The notes beneath the pieces are model-generated. The model searched no databases, was not told where the DNA came from, and worked only from the letters and a program-made list of their open reading frames with translations. The position numbers were made by a program, and so were the translations under genes. A DNA stretch of 11,175 bases, taken from the NCBI GenBank assembly GCA_011390385.1, contig JAABSN010000105.1:1-11175 (forward strand), read 5' to 3'. Source of the DNA: Thioalkalivibrio nitratireducens (GTDB lineage Bacteria > Pseudomonadota > Gammaproteobacteria > Ectothiorhodospirales > Ectothiorhodospiraceae). This document shows positions 1-7,182 of the stretch, piece by piece (the stretch's first letter is position 1; each line of letters begins with the position of its first letter).

Positions 1-465
1 CTGGCGCTGGAAAACGTGTCCTATTACGCACCGCTCGGTGGCGAACTGGACGAGGCGACATTCATCCGGACGGTACTGGAGGAAGCGGACTGTGATCTGC
101 TTCTGGACGTCAACAACATTGTGGTGAACAGCGTCAACCATCGTTATGACGCAGTCGCGTTTCTGGACGCCCTGCCGCTGGAACGCGTGCGGTATATCCA
201 CCTGGCAGGGCACGAGAAGGAGGCCGAGGACCTGCGGGTGGACACGCATGGTCGTCCGGTTGGGGAGGCGGCGTGGGACCTGCTGGCGTTCGCCTACGAA
301 CGCCTGGGTCCGGTGCCAACCCTGCTTGAGCGGGATTTCAACTTCCCTCCCCTTGAGGAACTCCTGCGGGAGATCGACCGAATCCGGACGCTTCAGGAGC
401 AGGCGCAACGAGTCTCCGGGAACGTTGCGGCGAGCCATTCGACGCAGCAGGTGGCTTATGGCTGA
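1..465 (+). CDS. bufB: DUF692 / MNIO-family iron-dependent oxidase (BufB/HvfB type), 3' part
   Basis: The reading frame is open from base 1, so the 5' part lies outside the window. The visible 154 residues correspond to roughly the C-terminal half of a family usually near 280-290 residues. Visible family signatures are ENVSYY at the left edge, DVNN, a YIHLAGH segment, DTHG, and LLERD near the end. In MNIO enzymes these Glu, Asp, Asn and His residues line the TIM-barrel metal site that holds two or three iron ions. Family members (MbnB, TglH, BufB/HvfB) oxidise cysteines in ribosomally made peptides; BufB/HvfB act with a DUF2063 partner on copper-responsive precursors. The next gene is exactly that partner and overlaps this one by 8 bases, which supports translational coupling and the Buf/Hvf subtype. 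The precursor gene is expected upstream and is not visible. The family call is secure; the subtype rests on context. Confidence 0.9.
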   Translation: MALENVSYYAPLGGELDEATFIRTVLEEADCDLLLDVNNIVVNSVNHRYDAVAFLDALPLERVRYIHLAGHEKEAEDLRVDTHGRPVGEAAWDLLAFAYERLGPVPTLLERDFNFPPLEELLREIDRIRTLQEQAQRVSGNVAASHSTQQVAYG

Positions 466-1237
466 TGCGGGTTTCCAGCAGGTGCAGCAGGCCCTGGCCG
501 ATCACCTGCGCGATCCCGAGCGGTTCCCGCCGCCCGCGGACATCGAACCGCGCAGGTTGGCGATCTATCGCCGGTTGTTCTACAACAACGTGCTGAATCT
601 CCTGAGTAGCGGGTTTCCGGTGCTCAAGGCAGTGGTGGGTCCGGAAAGGTGGCCGCTTCTGGTGCGCGACTTCTATCGCGATCACGATTCCCGCACGCCG
701 TATTTCCCGCAGTTCGGCGAGGAGTTTGTCCATTATCTGGCGCAGGAGCGGACACCTCGGAAAGAAGACTGGCCGTTCCTGGCGGAACTTGCGCATTTCG
801 AGCGTGTGGAGCGGACTTTGCTGAACGCGCCGAATACCAGGCGTCCAGCCCGGACGGAGCGGGCTTCGGATCCGTTGTCAGAAGCCCTCTCGCTGATTCC
901 CCAGGCGCGTCTGCTGGCCTACGAATTCCCGGTGCACCGGATCGGCGAGGACTTCAAGCCGGAACAACCGGGAGAGAGTCCGACCTACCTGTTGGCATAC
1001 CGCGCTGGTCCAAAACGAGTACGGTTCATGGTCCTGGACCCGTTGGGTGCAAGGCTCCTCTGGCGTATCCAGGAGGAACCCGCCATTGGCCGCGAGCAGA
1101 TCCGCCGCACACTGGAAGACTTTGGCCTCGAGCAGGACGAAACCCTGTGCCGCCAGGGCGAGCGATTGCTGTTGAGCTTTCGGAAGCTGGGGGTGCTCGT
1201 GGTTTCGGCGCCGGAGACCGCGACGGTCGCGGGTTGA
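458..1237 (+). CDS. bufC: DUF2063 RiPP-maturation partner protein (BufC/HvfC type)
   Basis: This 259-residue protein starts at the ATG at 458, inside the end of the MNIO gene; the frame is open further upstream, but an earlier start would extend far into that gene. The N-terminal 95 residues match the DUF2063 'putative DNA-binding' domain style: an [13 protein letters not shown] segment, then [12 protein letters not shown] and a [14 protein letters not shown] segment. In Buf/Hvf/Mbn-like systems this domain is thought to bind the precursor peptide and present it to the oxidase, not to bind DNA. The C-terminal half holds a second alpha/beta domain with a [14 protein letters not shown] stretch and a final helical part ([12 protein letters not shown]). 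No signal peptide is seen, so it should act in the cytoplasm with the MNIO enzyme. Partner identity is strong by sequence style and by the overlap; the peptide it serves cannot be seen here. Confidence 0.88.
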   Translation: MADAGFQQVQQALADHLRDPERFPPPADIEPRRLAIYRRLFYNNVLNLLSSGFPVLKAVVGPERWPLLVRDFYRDHDSRTPYFPQFGEEFVHYLAQERTPRKEDWPFLAELAHFERVERTLLNAPNTRRPARTERASDPLSEALSLIPQARLLAYEFPVHRIGEDFKPEQPGESPTYLLAYRAGPKRVRFMVLDPLGARLLWRIQEEPAIGREQIRRTLEDFGLEQDETLCRQGERLLLSFRKLGVLVVSAPETATVAG

Positions 1238-1324
1238 GGCACTGCCGCGCTTTCGTGCGGACGGGCGCGCGAAGCTTGCGTTGCGTGTTCGGTCCCTTTT
1301 GCGCCGGATGGAGGTGCGAGCGCC

Positions 1325-3268
1325 GTGCCCGAGAATGAAATCTCCCCACTGCTGCCGCGATTCCGGGAAGGGTTGCGCTGGTCGGTGCAGCTTGGTGGTC
1401 AGTTCCTGCGCCAGGCGCCGGCCGGTACGAGCCTGGTCGTGCTGGCGACACTTGTCTCGCAGGTGGCGATGCTGCTTGCCTTCTTCCTGCCGGTGAAGGT
1501 GGTGATCCTGCTGGGAAACGACCGGATCCCACAGTACTTCCCCACCGCGCTCGCGGACTTCGATCGGAACACGTTGATCATCGGGCTGACACTGGCGACG
1601 GTGTTGGCGTTCGGGACCTATCTTCTGGCCGAGCGACTGATCCGGTTCGGATCCGATCAGGGCGCGCACAGGATTCTGGAACGCAGCCGGAAGGTCGTGC
1701 TCTTCGAGAATCAGGACGCGATTGCCGCCCGGGCCTACCGACGGTACGCGGTGATACCGGCTGGACTCGTCTTCCTGCTGCTGGGGGCGGGCGTTCTGGT
1801 TCTGCTCTACCCCTCGGTACTGGGGCTTCTGGTCGTATTCCTTTCTCTGCTCACGTTGCTGGTCGTCATTGGCAGCCAGCTCGATGGCGTGCTTGGCAAG
1901 ACGGTCATGTCTCCGCCGAAGGCGTGGCTTCCCGGGGTTGCGGGGTTCGGTTTCCTGCTGGTGTTCGTATGGCTGGTGGTGGACTACCTGTATCGCGATC
2001 CCCCAGGCCTGCTCGCCGCGATCGTGGCGTTGTTGTTGTCTCGGCAGATGCTGAACCGGCTGGTGGGGATGGTGATCAGTCTGGTTTCCCTGAATCACGA
2101 ACGTCCGCGCCTGGATGCCCTTTTTTTCCACCATCGGGTGTTCCAGCGCCGCCGCGCTGGGCACGGGGGCGGTTTCTGGGCGCTGTTCGACGATGCGGCC
2201 CGCGAGGATTGGGTGCCGCGGGTACTTCAGGAGCTGGAGGGCGCCCCGGGGCGGGTGCGCAGGACCCAGTGGTGGCAAACACGGGTACAGGACGTGTCGG
2301 CGGTTTATTGCGAGATGGAGGATTCCGAGCCGCGCCTGGTCAAGGTCTTCGGCCCCAACCGTTCGGGAGAAGCGCGCCATGAGGCCAGTCTGCTGGCCGA
2401 TGCTCCCGCTGGTCTTCCGGCCCCGGCATGGGTCGGCGCCACCCTGCTCGATGGCTTCCATTGCCACGTCCTGCGACTGCCCGCGGATACTGAGCGCGTC
2501 GGTGACCACCTGGAGCCGGAGCTGGAAGCCGGCCGTCGTTGGGTGGATCCTGCCGATGCGTCGGATTCCGGGACGACGGGTGACTCCGGAGACCCTGCAG
2601 ACCCCGGGAAGGGCGGGGAAGAGGCCGCAGCCTTCGACCTCGCTGAACGAGTGGAGCGGTTTCGGCTGTCGCTGATCTCGGTCGAGCCGCCCGCCGAACT
2701 GGCGGGGCGCTATGGACGTTCGCGTCCGCTGCTGTGGCAACGCCTGGACCGGGCGATGTTCGAGCGTGTACGTCTGGTTGCGGACGCAGGCGAGCGCGAT
2801 AGCATCGATGAGCTGCTTGCAGACTTCGAGGCCGTGGTGGATCAGGTGCGGAATCTGCCGTGGGTGTTCGTGAATCGGCAGTTGAACCCGCAGACGCTGG
2901 CGACGGCCGGAACCGAAGTGATCGCCCTGCACTGGGGACGCTGGGGGCTGGAAACGCTGGGTACTGCCTGGCCGCTGACTGTCCTGGAACCCGACGCACT
3001 CGAGAATCTTCTCGCGGAGGCGGGTCGGCGGCGTCCGGCTCTCGCCCGCGTGTCTCCCGCCGCCGTGCGCCTGGCCGCGCTGTTGTCATTGCTGGAGCGC
3101 CTGTACCGCGCGCAGCTCTATGCCGATATCCTGGCGCTGCTGCCGGCGTTGAAAAAGACCTGGCGGACCCTCGGCAGCCGGACCGAGCCGCCCGGGGATC
3201 ACGGCTCGTCCCCGGTTTCCGCCGAGGGCAGTGGTCCGCTGGATCAGCAAGCGAAGCATGATGGATGA
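1325..3268 (+). CDS. Six-helix membrane protein with a C-terminal kinase-like (probable pseudokinase) domain
   Basis: The 647-residue protein starts at GTG 1325, chosen because GGAGGTG at 1310-1316 sits 8 bases before it. Predicted membrane helices lie near residues 37-63, 83-103, 142-162, 164-184, 203-223 and 227-256. Long cytoplasmic loops fall after helices 2 and 4, the layout of a type I ABC-exporter membrane domain, but no Walker or signature motif follows. Residues about 310-600 resemble the aminoglycoside-phosphotransferase/choline-kinase fold: RLVKVF (Lys340) as the strand-3 lysine, HEASLL (Glu353) as the alpha-C helix, and FVNRQLNPQTL followed by IALHWGRWGLETLG as the catalytic loop and metal motif. 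In that alignment the catalytic His, Asp and Asn become Asn517, Gln519 and Thr524, and the metal Asp becomes His536. A Gly/Asp/Ser-rich insert fills residues 402-436. It lies 87 bases after bufC on the same strand and may share its transcript. The product family is not recognised; membrane topology is solid, while the kinase fold is inference. Confidence 0.8.
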   Translation: MPENEISPLLPRFREGLRWSVQLGGQFLRQAPAGTSLVVLATLVSQVAMLLAFFLPVKVVILLGNDRIPQYFPTALADFDRNTLIIGLTLATVLAFGTYLLAERLIRFGSDQGAHRILERSRKVVLFENQDAIAARAYRRYAVIPAGLVFLLLGAGVLVLLYPSVLGLLVVFLSLLTLLVVIGSQLDGVLGKTVMSPPKAWLPGVAGFGFLLVFVWLVVDYLYRDPPGLLAAIVALLLSRQMLNRLVGMVISLVSLNHERPRLDALFFHHRVFQRRRAGHGGGFWALFDDAAREDWVPRVLQELEGAPGRVRRTQWWQTRVQDVSAVYCEMEDSEPRLVKVFGPNRSGEARHEASLLADAPAGLPAPAWVGATLLDGFHCHVLRLPADTERVGDHLEPELEAGRRWVDPADASDSGTTGDSGDPADPGKGGEEAAAFDLAERVERFRLSLISVEPPAELAGRYGRSRPLLWQRLDRAMFERVRLVADAGERDSIDELLADFEAVVDQVRNLPWVFVNRQLNPQTLATAGTEVIALHWGRWGLETLGTAWPLTVLEPDALENLLAEAGRRRPALARVSPAAVRLAALLSLLERLYRAQLYADILALLPALKKTWRTLGSRTEPPGDHGSSPVSAEGSGPLDQQAKHDG

Positions 3269-3357
3269 AGGCGAGTATGTCACTGTCCTGGCTCGGGCGT
3301 GGCCGTGACTTTCACGTTCATGCCCACGCGTGCCACCCGGGAACAGGAAAGGTGTAG

Positions 3358-3485
3358 GCGTAGGGTGCCAATGAGCGCAGCGAATTGCGCCACTCGAGGC
3401 CCGGAAGCTGGGGGGCAGGGCCGGCGTCGGATCGGTGCGGTTCGGCTTCGCCTCACGGCACCCTACGCGGGTTCTTTCACGCTAA
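3358..3485. repeat. REP/BIME-like composite palindromic element, copy 1
   Basis: The element opens with GCGTAGGGTGCC (3358-3369) and closes with its exact reverse complement GGCACCCTACGC (3457-3468). Each arm is itself an imperfect palindrome headed by GTAG: 3360-3391 on the plus strand (GGTGCCAAT...ATTGCGCC, with an AGCGCAGCGA centre) and 3434-3466 on the minus strand (GGTGC...GCACC around GGC-TTC-GCC). A GTAG head followed by an imperfect hairpin is the hallmark of proteobacterial REP sequences, and two in opposite orientation form a BIME. A common tail, GGTTCTTTCACGCTAA, extends to 3485. REPs are moved by RAYT transposases encoded elsewhere in the genome, and none is in this window. Functions reported for such elements include mRNA 3' protection and termination. 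The repeat structure is seen directly; the REP label is by family resemblance. Confidence 0.85.
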
Positions 3486-3520
3486 CTGTCATGGCCGGCG
3501 GCCACCCCGGATGATGAAAG

Positions 3521-3649
3521 GCGTAGGGTGTCAATGAGCGCAGCGAATTGCACCGCTCGAAGCCCGGGAGCCTGGAGGTCGGAGCCGGCGTGGCACCGGT
3601 GCGGTTCGGCTTCGCCTCACGGCACCCTACGCGGGTTCTTTCACGCTAA
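3521..3649. repeat. REP/BIME-like composite palindromic element, copy 2
   Basis: This is a second copy of the element at 3358-3485, offset by 163-164 bases. It has the same arms: GTAG-headed 3523-3554 (GGTGTCAAT...ATTGCACC) and the inverted 3598-3630 (GGTGCGG...GGCACCCTAC). The right arm plus the tail GCGGGTTCTTTCACGCTAA is identical to copy 1, whereas the central 40-45 bases between arms have diverged. That pattern is expected if the hairpin ends are the mobile or selected parts. The tail ends at 3649, two to eleven bases before the possible start codons of the DUF4126 gene, so the element occupies that gene's usual 5' leader. Confidence 0.85.
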
Positions 3650-3659
3650 AATGCCGGTC

Positions 3660-4262
3660 ATGGAACATATCGGCGATCTGGGCACCGTGTCCGCGCTGAT
3701 GGCGGGCGTCAGCCTCAGCGCGGCGGCCGGAATGCGGGTGTTCCTGCCGGTGCTGGCGCTCGGGCTGGCCTCCCGCGTCGGCCTGCTGGAACTGGGCGAG
3801 GAATTCGCCTGGCTGGCCTCCGATCCGGTGCTGATGGTGGTGGGCATCGCGGCCCTGCTGGAGGCGGGCGCCTATTACATCCCGGTGGTCGACAACCTGC
3901 TCGACACCCTGGCCACCCCAGCCGCGATCGGTGGCGGCACGGTGATCGTGGCGTCGCTGCTGCCCGAGATGAACGGGCTGCTGCAGTGGGGCACGGCGGC
4001 GCTGCTGGGTGGCGGTGCCGCAGGCATCGTGCAAGGCACGACCGTGCTGGCCCGCGGGGCGTCCACGGCATCGACCGGTGGCCTCGCCAATCCCCTGATC
4101 GCCACCTCGGAGACCGGTGGCAGCCTGCTCACGATCGCGTTCGCTCTGCTGATCCCGCTGGTCTTCGGCGTACTGGTGATTGTGGCTCTGGTGTGGCTGC
4201 TCCTCCGCCTGATTCGGCTGCTGCGCAACCGGCGACACATTGATCCGACCCCAGAAGGCTGA
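3660..4262 (+). CDS. DUF4126 family integral membrane protein
   Basis: This 200-residue protein has membrane segments near residues 10-40, 56-75, 88-104, 110-130 and 155-185, and ends in a basic tail (RLIRLLRNRRH). It matches the DUF4126 style: an early small-residue segment with GMRVFLPVLALGL, an EAGAYYIPVVDNLLDTL motif, a glycine-rich GGGAAG segment, and the STGGLANPLIATSETGGSLL stretch. The function of the family is unknown. Two in-frame ATGs are possible, 3651 (three residues longer) and 3660; neither has a Shine-Dalgarno because the upstream bases belong to a REP-like element. I chose 3660 because MEHIGDLGTV gives the more usual N-terminus. It ends 43 bases from a convergent gene, so it is probably a single-gene transcript. 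Confidence 0.85.
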   Translation: MEHIGDLGTVSALMAGVSLSAAAGMRVFLPVLALGLASRVGLLELGEEFAWLASDPVLMVVGIAALLEAGAYYIPVVDNLLDTLATPAAIGGGTVIVASLLPEMNGLLQWGTAALLGGGAAGIVQGTTVLARGASTASTGGLANPLIATSETGGSLLTIAFALLIPLVFGVLVIVALVWLLLRLIRLLRNRRHIDPTPEG

Positions 4263-4305
4263 GGCTGGCGCATTCCGCCAAGAATGCAGCGTCGCTGCGA
4301 GCCTC
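4261..4305. terminator. Structured spacer between convergent genes, possible bidirectional terminator
   Basis: The short gap between two converging genes is almost fully palindromic. GAGGCT (4261-4266) pairs with AGCCTC (4300-4305) and encloses two smaller hairpins: GCATTC/GAATGC (4270-4275 with 4282-4287) and GCAGCG/CGCTGC (4286-4291 with 4293-4298). The two inner stems share two bases, so only one can form completely. There is no T-run on either side, so if this terminates transcription it is not a classical intrinsic terminator. Placement between facing stop codons is the main argument. Confidence 0.4.
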
Positions 4306-7131
4306 TCAGTTGACGAACCGTCCCGCGGCAACCGCGCTGTCTGGCCCCGTCCGAGATTCCGGGGTCCGCCCGATCATCCCCTCGAATTCCAGGAGCGGAA
4401 CCGGCCGACTGAACAGATAACCCTGATAGGAAAAACAGCCCATTTGCTCCAGAGCATTGCGCTGCTCCTCAGAGTCGACGCCTTCGGCGATCACGTTCAG
4501 GCCCATGCTCTCGCCCAGCGCGATGACCATGCGGGTAACCGCGACGTCTTTGGAATCCACGAGCAGGTTCCGAATAAAATTCCGGTCGATCTTCAGTTGG
4601 TCCAGCGGCAATCGTTTCAGACGCGATAGCGAAGAGTAGCCGGTACCGAAATCGTCCAAAGAAAAGCCCACCCCAGCCGCCTTCAGGGTTTCCATTTTGA
4701 CCCCGAGGTCCTCGATGTCGTAGACGAGAAGGCTTTCGGTCAGCTCCAGCTTGAGGCGTGATGGATCGGCACCGGTTTCCTCGAGTACAGAGAGCACACC
4801 ATCGACGAACTCGGCATGGCCAAATTCGCAGGCGCTGACATTGATCGACAGCGTGATCGCAGCCATCTGCGGTTGGGTCGACCAGAGAGCCAACTGCTCG
4901 CATGCGGTCCGCAGCACCCATCTTCCCAAAGGCACGATCAATCCCGTTTCCTCCGCCATGGGAATGAAGGCATCGGGTGACACCAATCCGAGCGCCGGAT
5001 GCTCCCACCGTATCAGCGTCTCCGCGCCGGTGATCGCACCGCGGACATCCACCTGGCTCTGGTAATGGAGGACGAACTGCTGCTCGCGGACGGCCGTCTT
5101 CAACTCCGCCTCGAGGGCAGCGCGGGCGGTCGCCACAATCTGCATCCGTGGCTCGAACAAGCACACGACATTCCGCCCTCCCGCCTTGGCATGATAGATC
5201 GCGAGCTCGGCCTGTTTGAGAATTTCCGAAACGCGATCCCTGTATTCGTTAAAAACGGCTACCCCGATACTGGCCGAGATCTGGTACGGGCTGTCATAGA
5301 TGCGATAGGGCTGATTCAGCTCGTTCTGAATCTGGCCGGCCACGGCCATGGCCTGCTCCGAGGCGATCAGGCGGTCATCGTTCAAGCCTTCGAGCACTAC
5401 CAGAAATTCGTCTCCCCCGGAGCGGCCGACCATCGAGTCGGTAGGGACGCTGCCCAACACACGGACCGCGACCTGTTGCAGCAGCAGGTCGCCAATATGG
5501 TATCCGGCCGTATTGTTGATGCCGTTGAAGTTGTCGAGGTCGATCAGCAGCACAGCACGGTGTGGAAGCGTTCGCGTAGACGGTTTCACCGCATTGTGTA
5601 GTCGAATGAGCAACAGCCGGCGGTTGGGTAACTGTGTCAGCGAGTCGTAGAATGCCAGCTTGTTGATTTCTTCCTCGTTGGCCTTGCGCTGGCTGACATC
5701 GGTAAGCATGAACACATAGTGTGCTACCTCGGCGTGTTCGTCCTTGACCACAGAAACGGAGAGCCACACAGGAACTACATTACCATCTTTGGAACGGACC
5801 CAGACCTCTCCGGACCAGGTGCCAGTCGTTCTCAGCCATAATTTTATATTGGCACCGAACAAGTCTTCCCGCCGGTCCGATTTCAGGAGATCAATGCTCT
5901 TGCCAACGACATCTTCCGTTCCCCAGCTCGTGATCTTCGTGAAGGCGAGGTTGGCTCTCTGAACGATGCCCCCGGCATCCGTAACCAGCATGCCTTCCTG
6001 CGACTCGAAGGCGACCGCAGCCAGGCGCTGATCCGTTTCTGCCTGTTTTTGCGCGAAGGTCCCCGCGATGATCTTGGAAAACAGCTGCAGCACACCAATC
6101 TGCTTCTCGGTCCAACTGAGATGTCTCCGCATTGTCTCGAGACCGAAGAAACCGAACAGGCCTTCGTCCCATAGCAACGGGATGATCAAGAGCGACCTGA
6201 TGCCACCGTCGAAGGGTAAGGGGTCCCGGGTTGCGGCTGTAGCGCTTTGGGAAAGGTCGGGCCGATGCACCACTTCACCGGCAGTAATCGGATCGATGAT
6301 CCAGCCAGGATAGTCCTCGATCGCAATCTGTCGTTGGCTGCTGATCCTCGGCTCGACTCCCTCCGAACACCACTCGTTGGTATTTTCCAGCGTGAGACGG
6401 TCGGCGCCGAAACGGAATACGTAGGCGCGATCGGCATCGAAAAACGACCCTATTTGTGTCAGCGCTTCGTCTATTTCCCGATCTGCATCCTCTACCTTCA
6501 GGTTGACGAAGCTCGTTGCGATTTCGGAGGTGATACCCTGCAATCGCGCCTGCTGAAGTAAGGCGGTATCCAGATTCTTCTTGATCAGGGCACTGACGAT
6601 CACCTGCCCGACGACGACAAGCATTTCAATCCTGCGGCGGCTCCAGGAACACGGCGCGCGGACACTGTCCAAGCCGAAGAATCCATACGATCGGGTATCG
6701 CTGGCAAGCGGCAGGATAAGCAGCGACCGCGTACCACGGGCGATAAAGGTGTCCCGTTCCTGCGCCGCGTCTTCGGGCAGGGCACCGGGATCCCGAATCT
6801 GGACGGTCTCGCGTCGAAGTACCTTCGGAATAAGCCAGGGAAAACGGCCAATCGGTAGCTCGATGTTCGGTGATAGATAGGGGAGCACGCCCTCGGCACA
6901 CCATTCGTGGGTATTTGCGAAAGTGTCCAGACAATCAGAGAACTGGAAGACATAACTGCGGTCCGCGTCGAAGAAAGTCCCAACGCGCATCAGTGCGTAA
7001 TTGGTCGTCCGGTCCAGTTGCTCGAGCGGTGTTCTCAGAAGTTCCGAGGAGATGTCAGCAACCATCTTCTGGAACTGCAGTTCCTTGGGCTTTGGCGATT
7101 GTCGGGTCCTGTTGGGACTGGTTACTGGCAT
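4306..7131 (-). CDS. GAF-GAF-PAS-GGDEF-EAL cyclic-di-GMP synthase/phosphodiesterase
   Basis: The 941-residue protein has no membrane segment and should be cytosolic. Domain order is GAF 1 (about 25-185), GAF 2 (about 197-360), PAS (about 370-483), GGDEF (about 487-660) and EAL (about 668-920). The GAF domains are clearly duplicated: both carry FFDADR-YVF, an NT-EWC-EGV motif (Cys78, Cys255), RSLLI-PL and GFFGL. The cyclase signature GGDEF is intact at 572-576, with NRR, AKAGGRN and the DLDNF metal loop, although the usual FKxxND reads FNGINN. An RxxD inhibitory site is not seen upstream of GGDEF. The EAL motif reads ETL (704-706), but NVSA, ELTES, DDFGTGYSSL, KIDRNF, AEGV and QGYLFSRP are all present, so phosphodiesterase activity is plausible. 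The start ATG at 7131 has only a weak, close GAAGG before it; Met23 is an alternative start. Confidence 0.93.
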   Translation of the reverse strand: MPVTSPNRTRQSPKPKELQFQKMVADISSELLRTPLEQLDRTTNYALMRVGTFFDADRSYVFQFSDCLDTFANTHEWCAEGVLPYLSPNIELPIGRFPWLIPKVLRRETVQIRDPGALPEDAAQERDTFIARGTRSLLILPLASDTRSYGFFGLDSVRAPCSWSRRRIEMLVVVGQVIVSALIKKNLDTALLQQARLQGITSEIATSFVNLKVEDADREIDEALTQIGSFFDADRAYVFRFGADRLTLENTNEWCSEGVEPRISSQRQIAIEDYPGWIIDPITAGEVVHRPDLSQSATAATRDPLPFDGGIRSLLIIPLLWDEGLFGFFGLETMRRHLSWTEKQIGVLQLFSKIIAGTFAQKQAETDQRLAAVAFESQEGMLVTDAGGIVQRANLAFTKITSWGTEDVVGKSIDLLKSDRREDLFGANIKLWLRTTGTWSGEVWVRSKDGNVVPVWLSVSVVKDEHAEVAHYVFMLTDVSQRKANEEEINKLAFYDSLTQLPNRRLLLIRLHNAVKPSTRTLPHRAVLLIDLDNFNGINNTAGYHIGDLLLQQVAVRVLGSVPTDSMVGRSGGDEFLVVLEGLNDDRLIASEQAMAVAGQIQNELNQPYRIYDSPYQISASIGVAVFNEYRDRVSEILKQAELAIYHAKAGGRNVVCLFEPRMQIVATARAALEAELKTAVREQQFVLHYQSQVDVRGAITGAETLIRWEHPALGLVSPDAFIPMAEETGLIVPLGRWVLRTACEQLALWSTQPQMAAITLSINVSACEFGHAEFVDGVLSVLEETGADPSRLKLELTESLLVYDIEDLGVKMETLKAAGVGFSLDDFGTGYSSLSRLKRLPLDQLKIDRNFIRNLLVDSKDVAVTRMVIALGESMGLNVIAEGVDSEEQRNALEQMGCFSYQGYLFSRPVPLLEFEGMIGRTPESRTGPDSAVAAGRFVN

Positions 7132-7182
7132 CCTTCAGTCCGCCCGAAAGAAGAGGTGTCCTCGAATATTACCTAGGAACGA

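Larger units (their letters stand above)
3269..3650. other. Gene-free spacer filled by two REP-like composite elements
   Basis: No convincing gene lies between the membrane pseudokinase gene and the DUF4126 gene. Short ORFs here simply read through the repeats and give Arg/Gly/Pro-rich nonsense. Bases 3358-3485 and 3521-3649 are two copies of one palindromic element, described separately. Bases 3269-3357 are unique apart from a short TTTCACGTTCATGCC stretch (3310-3324), which resembles the TTTCACG tail that ends both elements and may be a scar. Bases 3486-3520 are the linker between copies. No T-rich intrinsic terminator is visible, so the palindromes may be the only 3' structure for the upstream message. 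Confidence 0.75.

Noticed and set aside
1238..1324. Terminator between bufC and the membrane gene
   Set aside because: Only a short imperfect CCGC...GCGG stem is present and no T-run follows.
878..2932. 684-codon open frame on the minus strand across bufC and the membrane gene
   Set aside because: Translation is rich in His, Gln, Arg and Pro with no domain character. It is antisense to two well-supported genes and is a typical GC-rich shadow.
3358..3649. Possible CRISPR-like repeats
   Set aside because: Only two units about 163 bases apart, each internally palindromic with diverged centres; no short repeat-spacer periodicity and no cas genes.
3627..4331. 234-codon minus-strand frame opposite the DUF4126 gene
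   Set aside because: Gln/His/Arg-rich translation without motifs; the plus-strand membrane protein explains the region.
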